A stretch of 5,547 nt of DNA from Bacteroidales bacterium UBA3623 (GCA_002373715.1 DFLI01000145.1:1-5547), one strand, 5' to 3'; shown: positions 1 to 5,547, counted from the stretch's first letter. Numbers and translations: made by a program. Notes: generated by a model from the letters alone, not told the origin.

Positions 1-392
1 AACATAGGGGTAGCGTCCTTGGAAGGAGCGGACATGATAACTTTCTTGGCACCAGCCTTGATGTGAGCCTCAGCGAGCTCGGCGGTGAGGAAGAAACCGG
101 TGGACTCTACAACAACGTCGGTGTTGAGGGCACCCCAGGTGATGTTGGCGGGATCCTTCTCGCAGAAGACCTGAATCTTGTTGCCGTCTACGATAAGATA
201 GTTGCCTTCGACTTTGATGTCATGGTTGAATGCGCCGTGCACGGAGTCGTACTTGAGCATGTAAGCGAGATAATCGGGATCCAGGAGGTCATTGATACCT
301 ACTACCACGATGTCCTTGTTGAAGTTCTCCACAGCAGCGCGGAAAACCATACGACCGATACGGCCAAAACCGTTAATACCAAGTCTGATCAT
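1..392 (-). CDS. gapA: Glyceraldehyde-3-phosphate dehydrogenase, N-terminal part (runs off the left edge)
   Basis: This glycolytic and gluconeogenic enzyme oxidises glyceraldehyde 3-phosphate to 1,3-bisphosphoglycerate with NAD and phosphate in the cytoplasm. The visible 130 residues are the NAD-binding Rossmann domain. They begin MIRLGINGFGRIGR, with the dinucleotide loop NGFGRIGR at residues 7-14. GINDL at 32-36 carries an Asn-Asp pair at the end of the second strand, as in NAD-specific enzymes. STGFF lies at 97-101 and SAPSKDATPM at 121-130. The catalytic cysteine, usually near residue 150, lies beyond the window, so completeness cannot be judged. The ATG at 390-392 is chosen because the family normally starts just before this glycine-rich loop. 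A typical AT-rich leader of about 45 bases and a clear -7 box lie upstream. The gene follows gmhA on the same strand but has its own promoter. The family call is very secure; the symbol follows usual naming. Confidence 0.97.
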   Translation of the reverse strand, partial: MIRLGINGFGRIGRMVFRAAVENFNKDIVVVGINDLLDPDYLAYMLKYDSVHGAFNHDIKVEGNYLIVDGNKIQVFCEKDPANITWGALNTDVVVESTGFFLTAELAEAHIKAGAKKVIMSAPSKDATPM

Positions 393-442
393 AATTTGTT
401 GTTAATTTATAGTTTGTTAAAAGTTGCTTTCAAATTGCGGCG

Positions 443-450
443 CAAAGGTA
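443..450 (-). promoter_or_regulatory. gapA promoter, Bacteroidetes -7 box
   Basis: On the minus strand this reads TACCTTTG, an exact match to the Bacteroidetes -7 consensus TAnnTTTG. It would start transcription near 436-438 and give a leader of about 45 bases before the gapA ATG. I see no TTG-type -33 element at the expected distance; that region is occupied by the stem of the gmhA terminator. Confidence 0.72.
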
Positions 451-452
451 CG

Positions 453-485
453 AAAAAAAACCGATAATACCATGGGTATTAACGG
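453..485 (-). terminator. Rho-independent terminator of gmhA
   Basis: Read on the minus strand, bases 485-461 form an 11-bp stem with one T-T mismatch (CCGTTAATACC against GGTATTATCGG) closed by a three-base loop CAT. Eight T's follow at 460-453. It lies 19 bases past the gmhA stop codon. This is the classic intrinsic terminator layout. The T-tract ends exactly where the gapA -7 box begins. A run of A's on the other side of the stem is shorter (seven bases) and offset by two bases, so function in the plus direction is less likely. Confidence 0.75.
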
Positions 486-503
486 ATAAAAAAACAATTT
501 AAC

Positions 504-1097
504 CTAAAGAAAAGAATTTGCCCCAAACAGAGACTGCTCTACGGCATCACAAAGAATGTGGCCGATAAGCGTCTGGCACTCCTGAATGCGGGGCGTATCC
601 TCAGAAGGAACGTGGATCACATAATCGTAGGCATCCATGGCGCAGGCCTTGCCTCCCACCAGAGCCACGGTGACTAAACCCTTGGCCTTGCAGGCCTTGA
701 GGGCCTCTACCAGATTGGCCGATGAACCCGAGGTGGAAATGCCCACAAAAACGTCTCCGGGGCAGCCACAGGCCTCAATTTGGCGCACAAACACCTGATC
801 ATACCCATAGTCGTTGCCGATGGCGGTGAGGATGGAAGTATCCACCGTAAGGGCCATGGCGGGAAGGCCGCTTCGGTTCAGCCGGAACTTGTTCACCAGT
901 TCGGCCGCCATGTGCTGAGCATCGGCCGCACTGCCGCCGTTACCGGCCCACAGGCTTTTGCCGCCGGCTTTGTACGTTTTAATAAGCAGCTGTGCCACCT
1001 GGGCGATGGTTTCCAGGGATTTCTCATTGGCCAGAAGGGCCTCCTTTACGCGGGCGCTCTGGGCTACCTGCGCTTTCACGTTTTCCACTAATGTCAT
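504..1097 (-). CDS. gmhA: Sedoheptulose-7-phosphate isomerase (phosphoheptose isomerase)
   Basis: This cytoplasmic enzyme converts sedoheptulose 7-phosphate to D-glycero-D-manno-heptose 7-phosphate, the first step to ADP-heptose for lipopolysaccharide core or other heptose glycans. The 197 residues are close to the 192 of E. coli GmhA and form a single SIS domain. Residues 52-67 (GNGGSAADAQHMAAEL) match the family's phosphate-binding and active-site segment. STSGSS at 121-126 is the SIS phosphate-sugar loop. RIQECQTLIGHIL at 170-182 supplies the expected Gln172 and His180. E66 and H180 correspond to the E. coli acid/base pair E65 and H180. These residues favour GmhA over DiaA, a non-catalytic SIS relative. 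The ATG is placed seven bases after a -7 box, so the mRNA may have almost no leader. No other heptose gene (gmhB, hldE or hldD type) is in the window. An intrinsic terminator follows the stop. Confidence 0.93.
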   Translation of the reverse strand: MTLVENVKAQVAQSARVKEALLANEKSLETIAQVAQLLIKTYKAGGKSLWAGNGGSAADAQHMAAELVNKFRLNRSGLPAMALTVDTSILTAIGNDYGYDQVFVRQIEACGCPGDVFVGISTSGSSANLVEALKACKAKGLVTVALVGGKACAMDAYDYVIHVPSEDTPRIQECQTLIGHILCDAVEQSLFGANSFL

Positions 1098-1104
1098 ATC
1101 TCTA

Positions 1105-1112
1105 CAAAGATA
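1105..1112 (-). promoter_or_regulatory. gmhA promoter, Bacteroidetes -7 box
   Basis: Minus-strand TATCTTTG matches TAnnTTTG exactly. Seven bases separate it from the gmhA ATG, placing the expected transcription start at or within a few bases of the start codon. No TTG is seen at the usual -33 distance; that position falls on the -7 box of the opposite promoter. Confidence 0.65.
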
Positions 1113-1125
1113 CGCAAAATTTTCT

Positions 1126-1133
1126 TATCTTTG
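1126..1133 (+). promoter_or_regulatory. rnhA promoter, Bacteroidetes -7 box
   Basis: Plus-strand TATCTTTG matches TAnnTTTG exactly and lies six bases before the GTG proposed as the rnhA start. The expected transcription start is about 1138-1141. This argues against using the in-frame TTG at 1131, which lies inside the box. Confidence 0.65.
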
Positions 1134-1139
1134 CATCTA

Positions 1140-1619
1140 GTGGAAAAGAAGCCTCCCATATACCTGTACACCGACGGAGCCGCCAGTGGAAACCCCGGCC
1201 CCGGAGGCTATGGGATTGTGCTGCGCTGCGGCGCGCTGGAGAAGGAAATCTCCGGCGGCTTTGCCCTCACCACCAACAACCGCATGGAGCTTCTGGCCGT
1301 TATCATCGGCCTGGAACAAATCAAGTGGGACAATGCCGAGGTGCACGTGGTGAGCGATTCCTCCTATGTGGTGAAGGCCCTCAACGACGGGTGGCTGGAG
1401 AATTGGAAGCGCACCGGATTCAAGAAAAAGAAGAATGTGGACCTCTGGCTCCGTTTCGACGCCGTGTACAGCAAGCACCGGGTGGCTTTCCATTGGATCA
1501 AGGGGCATGCCGGACACCCCGAAAACGAGCGCTGCGACGCCCTGGCCGTTGCCGCCTACCACCGTCCGAACCTGCCGGAAGACACTGGTTATATAGCCGA
1601 GGATGAGTCCCTGCTATAA
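1140..1619 (+). CDS. rnhA: Ribonuclease HI
   Basis: The enzyme cuts the RNA strand of RNA-DNA hybrids and so removes R-loops and primer remnants; it acts in the cytoplasm on the chromosome. All family signatures of E. coli RNase HI are visible, counting from the GTG: YTDG with Asp12, NNRMEL with Glu50, SDS with Asp73, and GHAGHPENERCD with His123 and Asp133. These match E. coli D10, E48, D70, H124 and D134. A basic handle (residues 85-98, ending in four lysines) is present, a few residues shorter than in E. coli. There is no N-terminal hybrid-binding domain, and the C-terminal EDTGY is conserved. Length is 159 residues against 155. The start is GTG at 1140. The only other plausible in-frame start is a TTG at 1131, which lies inside the promoter box; the next ATG falls within the conserved core. 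An upstream stop at 1089 closes the frame. Confidence 0.95.
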   Translation: MEKKPPIYLYTDGAASGNPGPGGYGIVLRCGALEKEISGGFALTTNNRMELLAVIIGLEQIKWDNAEVHVVSDSSYVVKALNDGWLENWKRTGFKKKKNVDLWLRFDAVYSKHRVAFHWIKGHAGHPENERCDALAVAAYHRPNLPEDTGYIAEDESLL

Positions 1620-1622
1620 AGT

Positions 1623-1655
1623 CCCTCCCCCGAGGGGAGGGGTTTCGGGAGGGGG
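1623..1655 (+). repeat. GC-rich hairpin overlapping a G-quadruplex motif
   Basis: Four bases past the rnhA stop, CCCTCCCC (1623-1630) pairs perfectly with GGGGAGGG (1634-1641) over a three-base loop. The right arm also begins four guanine runs (1634-1637, 1639-1642, 1647-1649, 1651-1655) with loops of 1, 4 and 1 bases, which fits the canonical G-quadruplex pattern on the coding strand. Only three T's follow the hairpin, so it is a poor intrinsic terminator by itself. It could act as an mRNA 3' end stabiliser, a pause site, or a copy of a dispersed intergenic repeat; its role is unknown. Confidence 0.55.
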
Positions 1656-1668
1656 TAACGTGGGTTGT

Positions 1669-1693
1669 CGCAGGGTGGGCCTGTGCGTTTTTT
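1669..1693 (+). terminator. Candidate rho-independent terminator after rnhA
   Basis: CGCAGG (1669-1674) can pair with CC (1680-1681) and TGCG (1684-1687) with a two-base bulge and a five-base loop. Six T's follow at 1688-1693. The stem is short and imperfect, so this is tentative, but it fits the end of the rnhA unit. Confidence 0.4.
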
Positions 1694-1724
1694 GTGAAAA
1701 GGTTGATTTGAAATTAAAAGTTTG
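1691..1724 (+). promoter_or_regulatory. Possible promoter of the pdxA operon
   Basis: TTTG at 1691-1694 could be a -33 element. AAAGTTTG at 1717-1724 differs from the -7 consensus TAnnTTTG by one base. The 22-base spacer is slightly longer than usual. The expected start is near 1730, leaving about 15 bases of AT-rich leader before the pdxA ATG. No better candidate is seen in the gap. Confidence 0.3.
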
Positions 1725-1744
1725 ATTAATAGATAAGTTACAAT

Positions 1745-2785
1745 ATGAGTCTTCCTAAACTAGTCGTTGGCATCACTCAGGGTGATAGCAACGGCATCGG
1801 ATACGAAGTTATTATTAAGTCGCTGGCCGACGAGCGCATCCTGGATTCCTTCACACCCGTTATCTACGGCTCGTCCAAGCTGATGGGCTTCTACCGCAAG
1901 ACGCTGCACAACATTGGCCCTATGGATATCAATGTGATTTCTTCGGCGGCCGATGCCAAGCAGAAGAAGATTAATCTGGTGAACTGCCTGCCGGACAATA
2001 TTTACGCAGAGCCCGGCCAGAGCACCCCGGACAGCGCCAAGGCGGCCATCAAGTCGCTGGAAATGGCGGTGAAAGACTTGAAGGAAGGCCAGATAGACGT
2101 GCTGGTTACCGCGCCCATCAACAAGCGCGCCATGAACGAGGAGGGCTTCTCCAACACCGGCCACACGGAGTATCTGCAGAAGGAATTCGGCACCGACGAG
2201 GTAACCATGATTATGGTAAGCGACCAGCTGAAGATTGGCGTGGTCACTGGCCATATTCCGCTGCGGGACGTGCCTAAGAGCATCACCAAGGAGCGCATCC
2301 TGAGGAAACTTCGCATCATGAAGGCTTCCCTGGAGCGGGACTTCGGCGTGCCCAATCCCAAGATTGCCGTCCTGGGCCTGAACCCCCACTGCGGAGACGG
2401 CGGCCTGCTGGGAGACGAAGAGCAAAGCATCATCCTTCCAGCCGTGCAGGAGGCTCAGGCAGAGGGCATCCAGGCCTTCGGCCCGTATTCCCCCGACGGT
2501 TTCTTCGGGCTGGGTAATTACAGCCGTTTCGACGCCACCCTGGCCATGTATCACGACCAAGGCCTGGCCCCGTTCAAGGCCCTGTGCTTCTCCGACGGTG
2601 TAAACTTCACCGCAGGCCTTCCCATTGTGCGCACGTCGCCGGACCACGGCACCGCATACGATATGGCCGGCCGGGACGAGGCAGACCCCCGTTCCATGAT
2701 GAGCGCCATTTACACGGCCATAGACATTTTCCGCAAGCGTCTGCAGTACGACACCCTCCAGGAGGGCCGCCTGCAGGAACGCTAA
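1745..2785 (+). CDS. pdxA: 4-hydroxythreonine-4-phosphate dehydrogenase
   Basis: The enzyme oxidises 4-phosphooxy-L-threonine with NAD; the product decarboxylates to 3-amino-1-hydroxyacetone 1-phosphate, which PdxJ then condenses with deoxyxylulose phosphate to make pyridoxine 5'-phosphate. The 346 residues show the family's blocks in order: GITQGDSNGIGYEV at 9-22 (a Bacteroidetes-type variant of the N-terminal glycine-rich segment), TAPINK at 122-127, TGHTEYL at 138-144, GLNPHCGDGG at 211-220, YHDQGLAPFK at 269-278, and RTSPDHGTAYDMAG at 296-309. His170, His215 and His270 align with the metal-binding histidines 166, 211 and 266 of E. coli PdxA, and His140 with its substrate-binding histidine. 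The protein appears complete and functional. The ATG lies directly before the conserved N-terminal strand. It is the first gene of a tight three-gene run. No pdxJ is in the window. Confidence 0.96.
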   Translation: MSLPKLVVGITQGDSNGIGYEVIIKSLADERILDSFTPVIYGSSKLMGFYRKTLHNIGPMDINVISSAADAKQKKINLVNCLPDNIYAEPGQSTPDSAKAAIKSLEMAVKDLKEGQIDVLVTAPINKRAMNEEGFSNTGHTEYLQKEFGTDEVTMIMVSDQLKIGVVTGHIPLRDVPKSITKERILRKLRIMKASLERDFGVPNPKIAVLGLNPHCGDGGLLGDEEQSIILPAVQEAQAEGIQAFGPYSPDGFFGLGNYSRFDATLAMYHDQGLAPFKALCFSDGVNFTAGLPIVRTSPDHGTAYDMAGRDEADPRSMMSAIYTAIDIFRKRLQYDTLQEGRLQER

Positions 2786-2791
2786 CCCGCC

Positions 2792-3688
2792 ATGGTACCC
2801 GAACTGGTAGACAAATACATCTTCCTGGTTCAATCATTCGTAGAAGCCGGAGATAAGGGCCTCACCCTCACCCAGTTGCAAGACAAGTGGGAGAACCGTT
2901 ACGGCATCCCCTACCCCCGGCGCAGTTTCATGAACCACCGTACCGCGGTGGAAGATCTTTTCGGGATTACCATTACCTGCGACCGCAGCACCAATTGCTA
3001 CCGCATAGACCAAAGCCAGAGTGCTGTAGATAAGCGCGAGGCGGTGGACTACCTTATTAATACGTTTACGGTGAACAGCCTGCTCACCCTGGGCAAGGAG
3101 CGCCTGAGCGGCCGCGTGGCCGTGGAAGATGTCCCCTCCGGCCAGAAGTACCTGGTGCCCGTAATGCAGGCCATGCTGGACAACGCCGTGCTCTCCTTAT
3201 CTTATAAGAAGTACCAGAGCCAGCAAACGGACCGCCGCACCATCCACCCTTACGCAGTGAAGGAATTCGAAAAGCGTTGGTACATAGTGGCCTACAGCCA
3301 GGAGGCCGATGCCCTTCGCACCTACGCCATGGACCGCATAACGGCCCTGCAGCGCACGGGAGCCCGTTTTCCCATGCCCAAGGACTTTGACGTGGAGCGG
3401 CTTTTCGAGGCCAGTTATGGCATTTACCTGCCGGACGAAGGGCAGCAGCCGGAGCTGGTGAAAATCCGCGCCACGGAGCGAGAGGCCGCCTATTTGGAAG
3501 ACCTTCCGCTGCATCCCAGCCAAATCCGGCTGGGCAACAATATTTTTGTTCTCCGCGTCATTCCCAATCCGGGTTTCATCATGGAGCTGCTTCGCCATGG
3601 GGACCGTCTGGAGATACTGGAGCCGGAGAGTCTGCGTCAAAGCGTTAAAGAGGAACTGAAAAAAGCACTTGATAAATATGAACCGTAA
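2792..3688 (+). CDS. WYL-domain transcriptional regulator
   Basis: This 298-residue protein is a predicted cytoplasmic DNA-binding regulator that responds to a ligand held by its WYL domain. Residues 1-70 look like a winged helix-turn-helix, with TLTQLQDKWENRYG at 25-38 followed by a basic segment at 43-50. The WYL core spans about 115-190: HPYAVKEFEKRWYIVAYS at 152-169, with R162-W163-Y164 as the signature, then YAMDRI at 178-183. Residues 222-296 resemble the WCX C-terminal extension. The ATG is 6 bp after the pdxA stop, so the two are very likely co-transcribed, and the next gene starts inside this one. WYL proteins often control DNA-repair, phage-defence or metabolic genes, but no defence or repair gene is adjacent here. 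Autoregulation of the pdxA operon is possible but no operator can be identified. Family call is firm; target and ligand are unknown. Confidence 0.88.
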   Translation: MVPELVDKYIFLVQSFVEAGDKGLTLTQLQDKWENRYGIPYPRRSFMNHRTAVEDLFGITITCDRSTNCYRIDQSQSAVDKREAVDYLINTFTVNSLLTLGKERLSGRVAVEDVPSGQKYLVPVMQAMLDNAVLSLSYKKYQSQQTDRRTIHPYAVKEFEKRWYIVAYSQEADALRTYAMDRITALQRTGARFPMPKDFDVERLFEASYGIYLPDEGQQPELVKIRATEREAAYLEDLPLHPSQIRLGNNIFVLRVIPNPGFIMELLRHGDRLEILEPESLRQSVKEELKKALDKYEP

Positions 3689-5547
3689 ACTCATTGCGCT
3701 GGCAACCGCCGTCCTGGCTGTGGCCGCCTGTAAAACCAACGAAATGAAACCGCAAGAAGGTTATATCGGCCCTTCCCAGATGGAGATTGCCGATGGCCAC
3801 ATGACTCCCGAGGTGCTCCTGGCGCTGGGCCGCCTGAGCGATCCGCAGCTTTCGCCCGACAAGAAAACCATCCTCTACGGCGTGAGCTACACTGACATTG
3901 CCGCCAACCGCAGCGTCCGAAATCTGTTCGTGATGCCGGTGGAGGGCGGCGAACCCACCCAGCTCACCTGGGACGGGAAGAGCATTGCATCGGCCCGCTG
4001 GAGCCCTGACGGACAGTCCATCTTCTTCCTCCAGGGCGGCAAGCTCTTCGAGGCACCCTACAAAGACGGCAAGCTGGGTCTGAGAACGCTGAGGGCCGAT
4101 GTCCCCGGCGGCATGGACGACTACATCCTCTCCCCCGACGGCAGCCAAATCATTTATGTAGGCTACGTGCACAGTGCCGTGGAGGTGCCTTCGGACACCG
4201 ACCCCATGCTGGATAAGGCCGAGGCCTACGCCACGGAAGACCTCATGTACCGCCACTGGGACCACTGGATGACGGAAATCCCCCATTCCTATGTGGCCCC
4301 GCTGGTAAACGGCGTGGTCACGGAAGGCATGGACATCCTGGGCGGCGCCGATGTGCTGTTCCAGCTGCCCAACGGCCCCTTCCCGGACGTAGCAGATCTT
4401 TGCTGGAGCCCGGACGGCCGCTACATTGCCTACACCTGCAAGAAACTGGAAGGCAAGCAGTATGCCTTCTCTACAAATACCTGCCTGTTTATCTACTGCC
4501 CCCTCACCGGCGAAACCACGCAGGTTACCTTCGAGGGCGGTTATGACACTCATCCGGTGTGGAGCCCGGACGGCCAGCACATTGCCTGGCTTTCCATGGA
4601 ACGCGACGGCTATGAGGCCGACAAGGTGCGTCTGATGGTGGCCGATGTGCAGTATCACGAGAGCGAGGAAGGCCAGAGCGCCAACCCCGAGGTGCTGAAC
4701 ATCCGCGACCTCACGGCAGACTTCCCGTACAACGCCGACGGTCCGGTATGGGCCGATGACGGCAAGTCCCTCTATTTCAGCGCCCTTGCCGAGGGCCTGC
4801 AGGGCATCTACAACATTGTGCCCGGCAACGAGATTGTGCGCCTGACGGCCGACAATCTGTGGTTCGACTTCGGTTCGCCCTTCGGCGTGCTACAGGACGG
4901 CACCATGCTCACCACCTATGCCTCCATGGACTTCCCCACGGAGCTGGTGGCAGTAACGGACAATACCATCAAGCAGCTCACCTTCGAGAACGAGCACCTG
5001 CTGGGCCAGCTGGACAAGCACGAGACCGAGGCCCGCTGGCTTACCACGGTGGACGGCAAGAAGATGCTCACCTGGGTGCTGTTCCCGCCCCAGTTCGATG
5101 CTTCCAAGACGTATCCGGCCATTGAAATTTGCCTGGGCGGCCCTCAGGGCACGCTTTCCCAGGGCTGGAGCTATCGCTGGAATTATATGCTCATGGCTCA
5201 TCAGGGCTATGTGGTGGTGCTTCCCAACCGTCGCGGCACCACGGCCTTCGGCCAGGAATGGTGCGAGGAGATTTCGGGAGACTATATCGGCCTGAATATG
5301 CAGGACTACCTTACCGCCGCCAAGGCCATCAAGGAAGAACCTTATATTAGCGGCGTGGCGGCCTGCGGCGCCTCTTATGGCGGCTACAGCGTTTATTACC
5401 TGGCCGGTATTCACAAGGATGTGTACGACTGCTTCATTGCCCACGCCGGCATCTTCAACGAGGAGCACATGTACATGACCACCGAGGAAATGTGGTTCCC
5501 CAACTGGGACAACGGCGGCATTCCCATGCAGTATAACTACACGCCGG
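3678..5547 (+). CDS. dpp5: DPP5-like S9 family peptidase, lipoprotein (runs off the right edge)
   Basis: This is a serine peptidase of the prolyl oligopeptidase clan, most like Bacteroidetes dipeptidyl peptidase 5, which releases dipeptides from the N-terminus of peptides outside the cytoplasm. It starts MNRKLIALATAVLAVAAC, a lipoprotein signal with lipobox VAAC and Cys18 as the lipidation site, so it is probably membrane-anchored. Residues 55-362 carry repeated SPDG-type blades (55-63, 106-112, 151-155, 242-247, 293-299, 356-362), the beta-propeller gate. The hydrolase domain follows: LGGPQ at 486-490 (oxyanion region), NRRG at 517-520, FGQEW at 524-528, and GASYGGYS at 564-571 with nucleophile Ser566. 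The catalytic Asp and His lie beyond the edge; 623 residues are visible, and the family is about 680-720 long. The ATG overlaps the regulator's end by 11 bp, suggesting translational coupling. Other S9 dipeptidases remain possible, as substrate preference cannot be read here. Confidence 0.9.
   Translation, partial: MNRKLIALATAVLAVAACKTNEMKPQEGYIGPSQMEIADGHMTPEVLLALGRLSDPQLSPDKKTILYGVSYTDIAANRSVRNLFVMPVEGGEPTQLTWDGKSIASARWSPDGQSIFFLQGGKLFEAPYKDGKLGLRTLRADVPGGMDDYILSPDGSQIIYVGYVHSAVEVPSDTDPMLDKAEAYATEDLMYRHWDHWMTEIPHSYVAPLVNGVVTEGMDILGGADVLFQLPNGPFPDVADLCWSPDGRYIAYTCKKLEGKQYAFSTNTCLFIYCPLTGETTQVTFEGGYDTHPVWSPDGQHIAWLSMERDGYEADKVRLMVADVQYHESEEGQSANPEVLNIRDLTADFPYNADGPVWADDGKSLYFSALAEGLQGIYNIVPGNEIVRLTADNLWFDFGSPFGVLQDGTMLTTYASMDFPTELVAVTDNTIKQLTFENEHLLGQLDKHETEARWLTTVDGKKMLTWVLFPPQFDASKTYPAIEICLGGPQGTLSQGWSYRWNYMLMAHQGYVVVLPNRRGTTAFGQEWCEEISGDYIGLNMQDYLTAAKAIKEEPYISGVAACGASYGGYSVYYLAGIHKDVYDCFIAHAGIFNEEHMYMTTEEMWFPNWDNGGIPMQYNYTP

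Larger units (their letters stand above)
1105..1133. repeat. Inverted repeat forming a back-to-back divergent promoter
   Basis: CAAAGATA at 1105-1112 and TATCTTTG at 1126-1133 are a perfect 8-bp inverted repeat separated by 13 bases. Those 13 bases contain the palindrome AAAATTTT (1116-1123), almost exactly at the dyad centre. Each arm is at once a -7 box and part of the other promoter's upstream region. It may be just two overlapping promoters, or also a binding site for a dimeric regulator; the sequence alone does not decide. Confidence 0.6.

Noticed and set aside
63..467. A 134-codon plus-strand open frame at the left end
   Set aside because: It lies antisense to gapA, whose translation is unmistakable, and extends into the terminator-promoter gap.
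1131..1139. TTG at 1131 as the rnhA start
   Set aside because: The codon lies within the -7 box, so a transcript from that promoter would not contain it. The GTG at 1140 still gives a full-length RNase HI.
992..1606. A 204-codon plus-strand open frame across the divergent region and rnhA
   Set aside because: It crosses the gmhA start and both promoters and reads rnhA in the wrong frame; its arginine- and proline-rich composition fits a shadow.
1620..1744. A riboswitch or small RNA gene upstream of pdxA
   Set aside because: The 125-bp gap contains only the hairpin, G-rich element and weak terminator and promoter signals. I see no recognisable riboswitch core, and the likely pdxA leader is only about 15 bases.
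1760..2833. A 357-codon open frame on the minus strand opposite pdxA
   Set aside because: It is antisense to a complete PdxA with every conserved motif, has no recognisable domain, and is explained by strong third-position GC bias in the real gene.
2792..3688. The WYL gene as a sign of a phage-defence island
   Set aside because: Its neighbours are metabolic and peptidase genes with no nuclease, methylase, Cas, toxin or mobile-element sequence, and base composition does not change around it.
3645..4658. A 337-codon minus-strand open frame opposite the S9 peptidase
   Set aside because: It covers the beta-propeller part of a clearly coding gene on the other strand. Its histidine-, alanine- and glycine-rich composition is typical of an antisense shadow.

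Overview
The window looks like a chromosomal housekeeping region from a fairly GC-rich member of the Bacteroidales. Three things point there. Several gene starts carry the Bacteroidetes -7 promoter box (TAnnTTTG). There are no clear Shine-Dalgarno sequences, and the leaders are AT-rich. The PdxA and S9 peptidase sequences have the character of Bacteroidetes family members. A family or genus cannot be fixed from this sequence alone. I see no mobile element, tRNA, rRNA, CRISPR array or phage gene.

Left part, minus strand: the first 130 codons of glyceraldehyde-3-phosphate dehydrogenase (gapA, cut by the window edge at base 1), and upstream of it a complete sedoheptulose-7-phosphate isomerase (gmhA). 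The 111 bp between them hold a good intrinsic terminator for gmhA whose T-tract directly touches the -7 box of the gapA promoter.

Centre: gmhA diverges from a plus-strand ribonuclease HI gene (rnhA). Only about 42 bp separate the two start codons. This gap holds two identical -7 boxes facing outward as a perfect 8-bp inverted repeat around an AAAATTTT core. Both start codons lie six to seven bases beyond their box, so both mRNAs may be leaderless or nearly so. The gap after rnhA (1620-1744) holds a GC-rich hairpin, an overlapping G-quadruplex motif, a candidate terminator and a weak promoter for the next gene.

Right part, plus strand: pdxA (pyridoxal phosphate synthesis), a WYL-domain transcriptional regulator 6 bp behind it, and a DPP5-like S9 peptidase lipoprotein that overlaps the regulator by 11 bp and runs off the right edge. 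The spacing implies one operon. The peptidase would supply dipeptides from outside the cytoplasm, pdxA would supply the cofactor for amino-acid metabolism, and the WYL protein could control one or both; this functional link is inference.

I did not find a novel multi-gene system. The most interesting features are the compact divergent promoter, the terminator-promoter junction before gapA, the G-rich element after rnhA and the unexplained WYL regulator in the pdxA operon.
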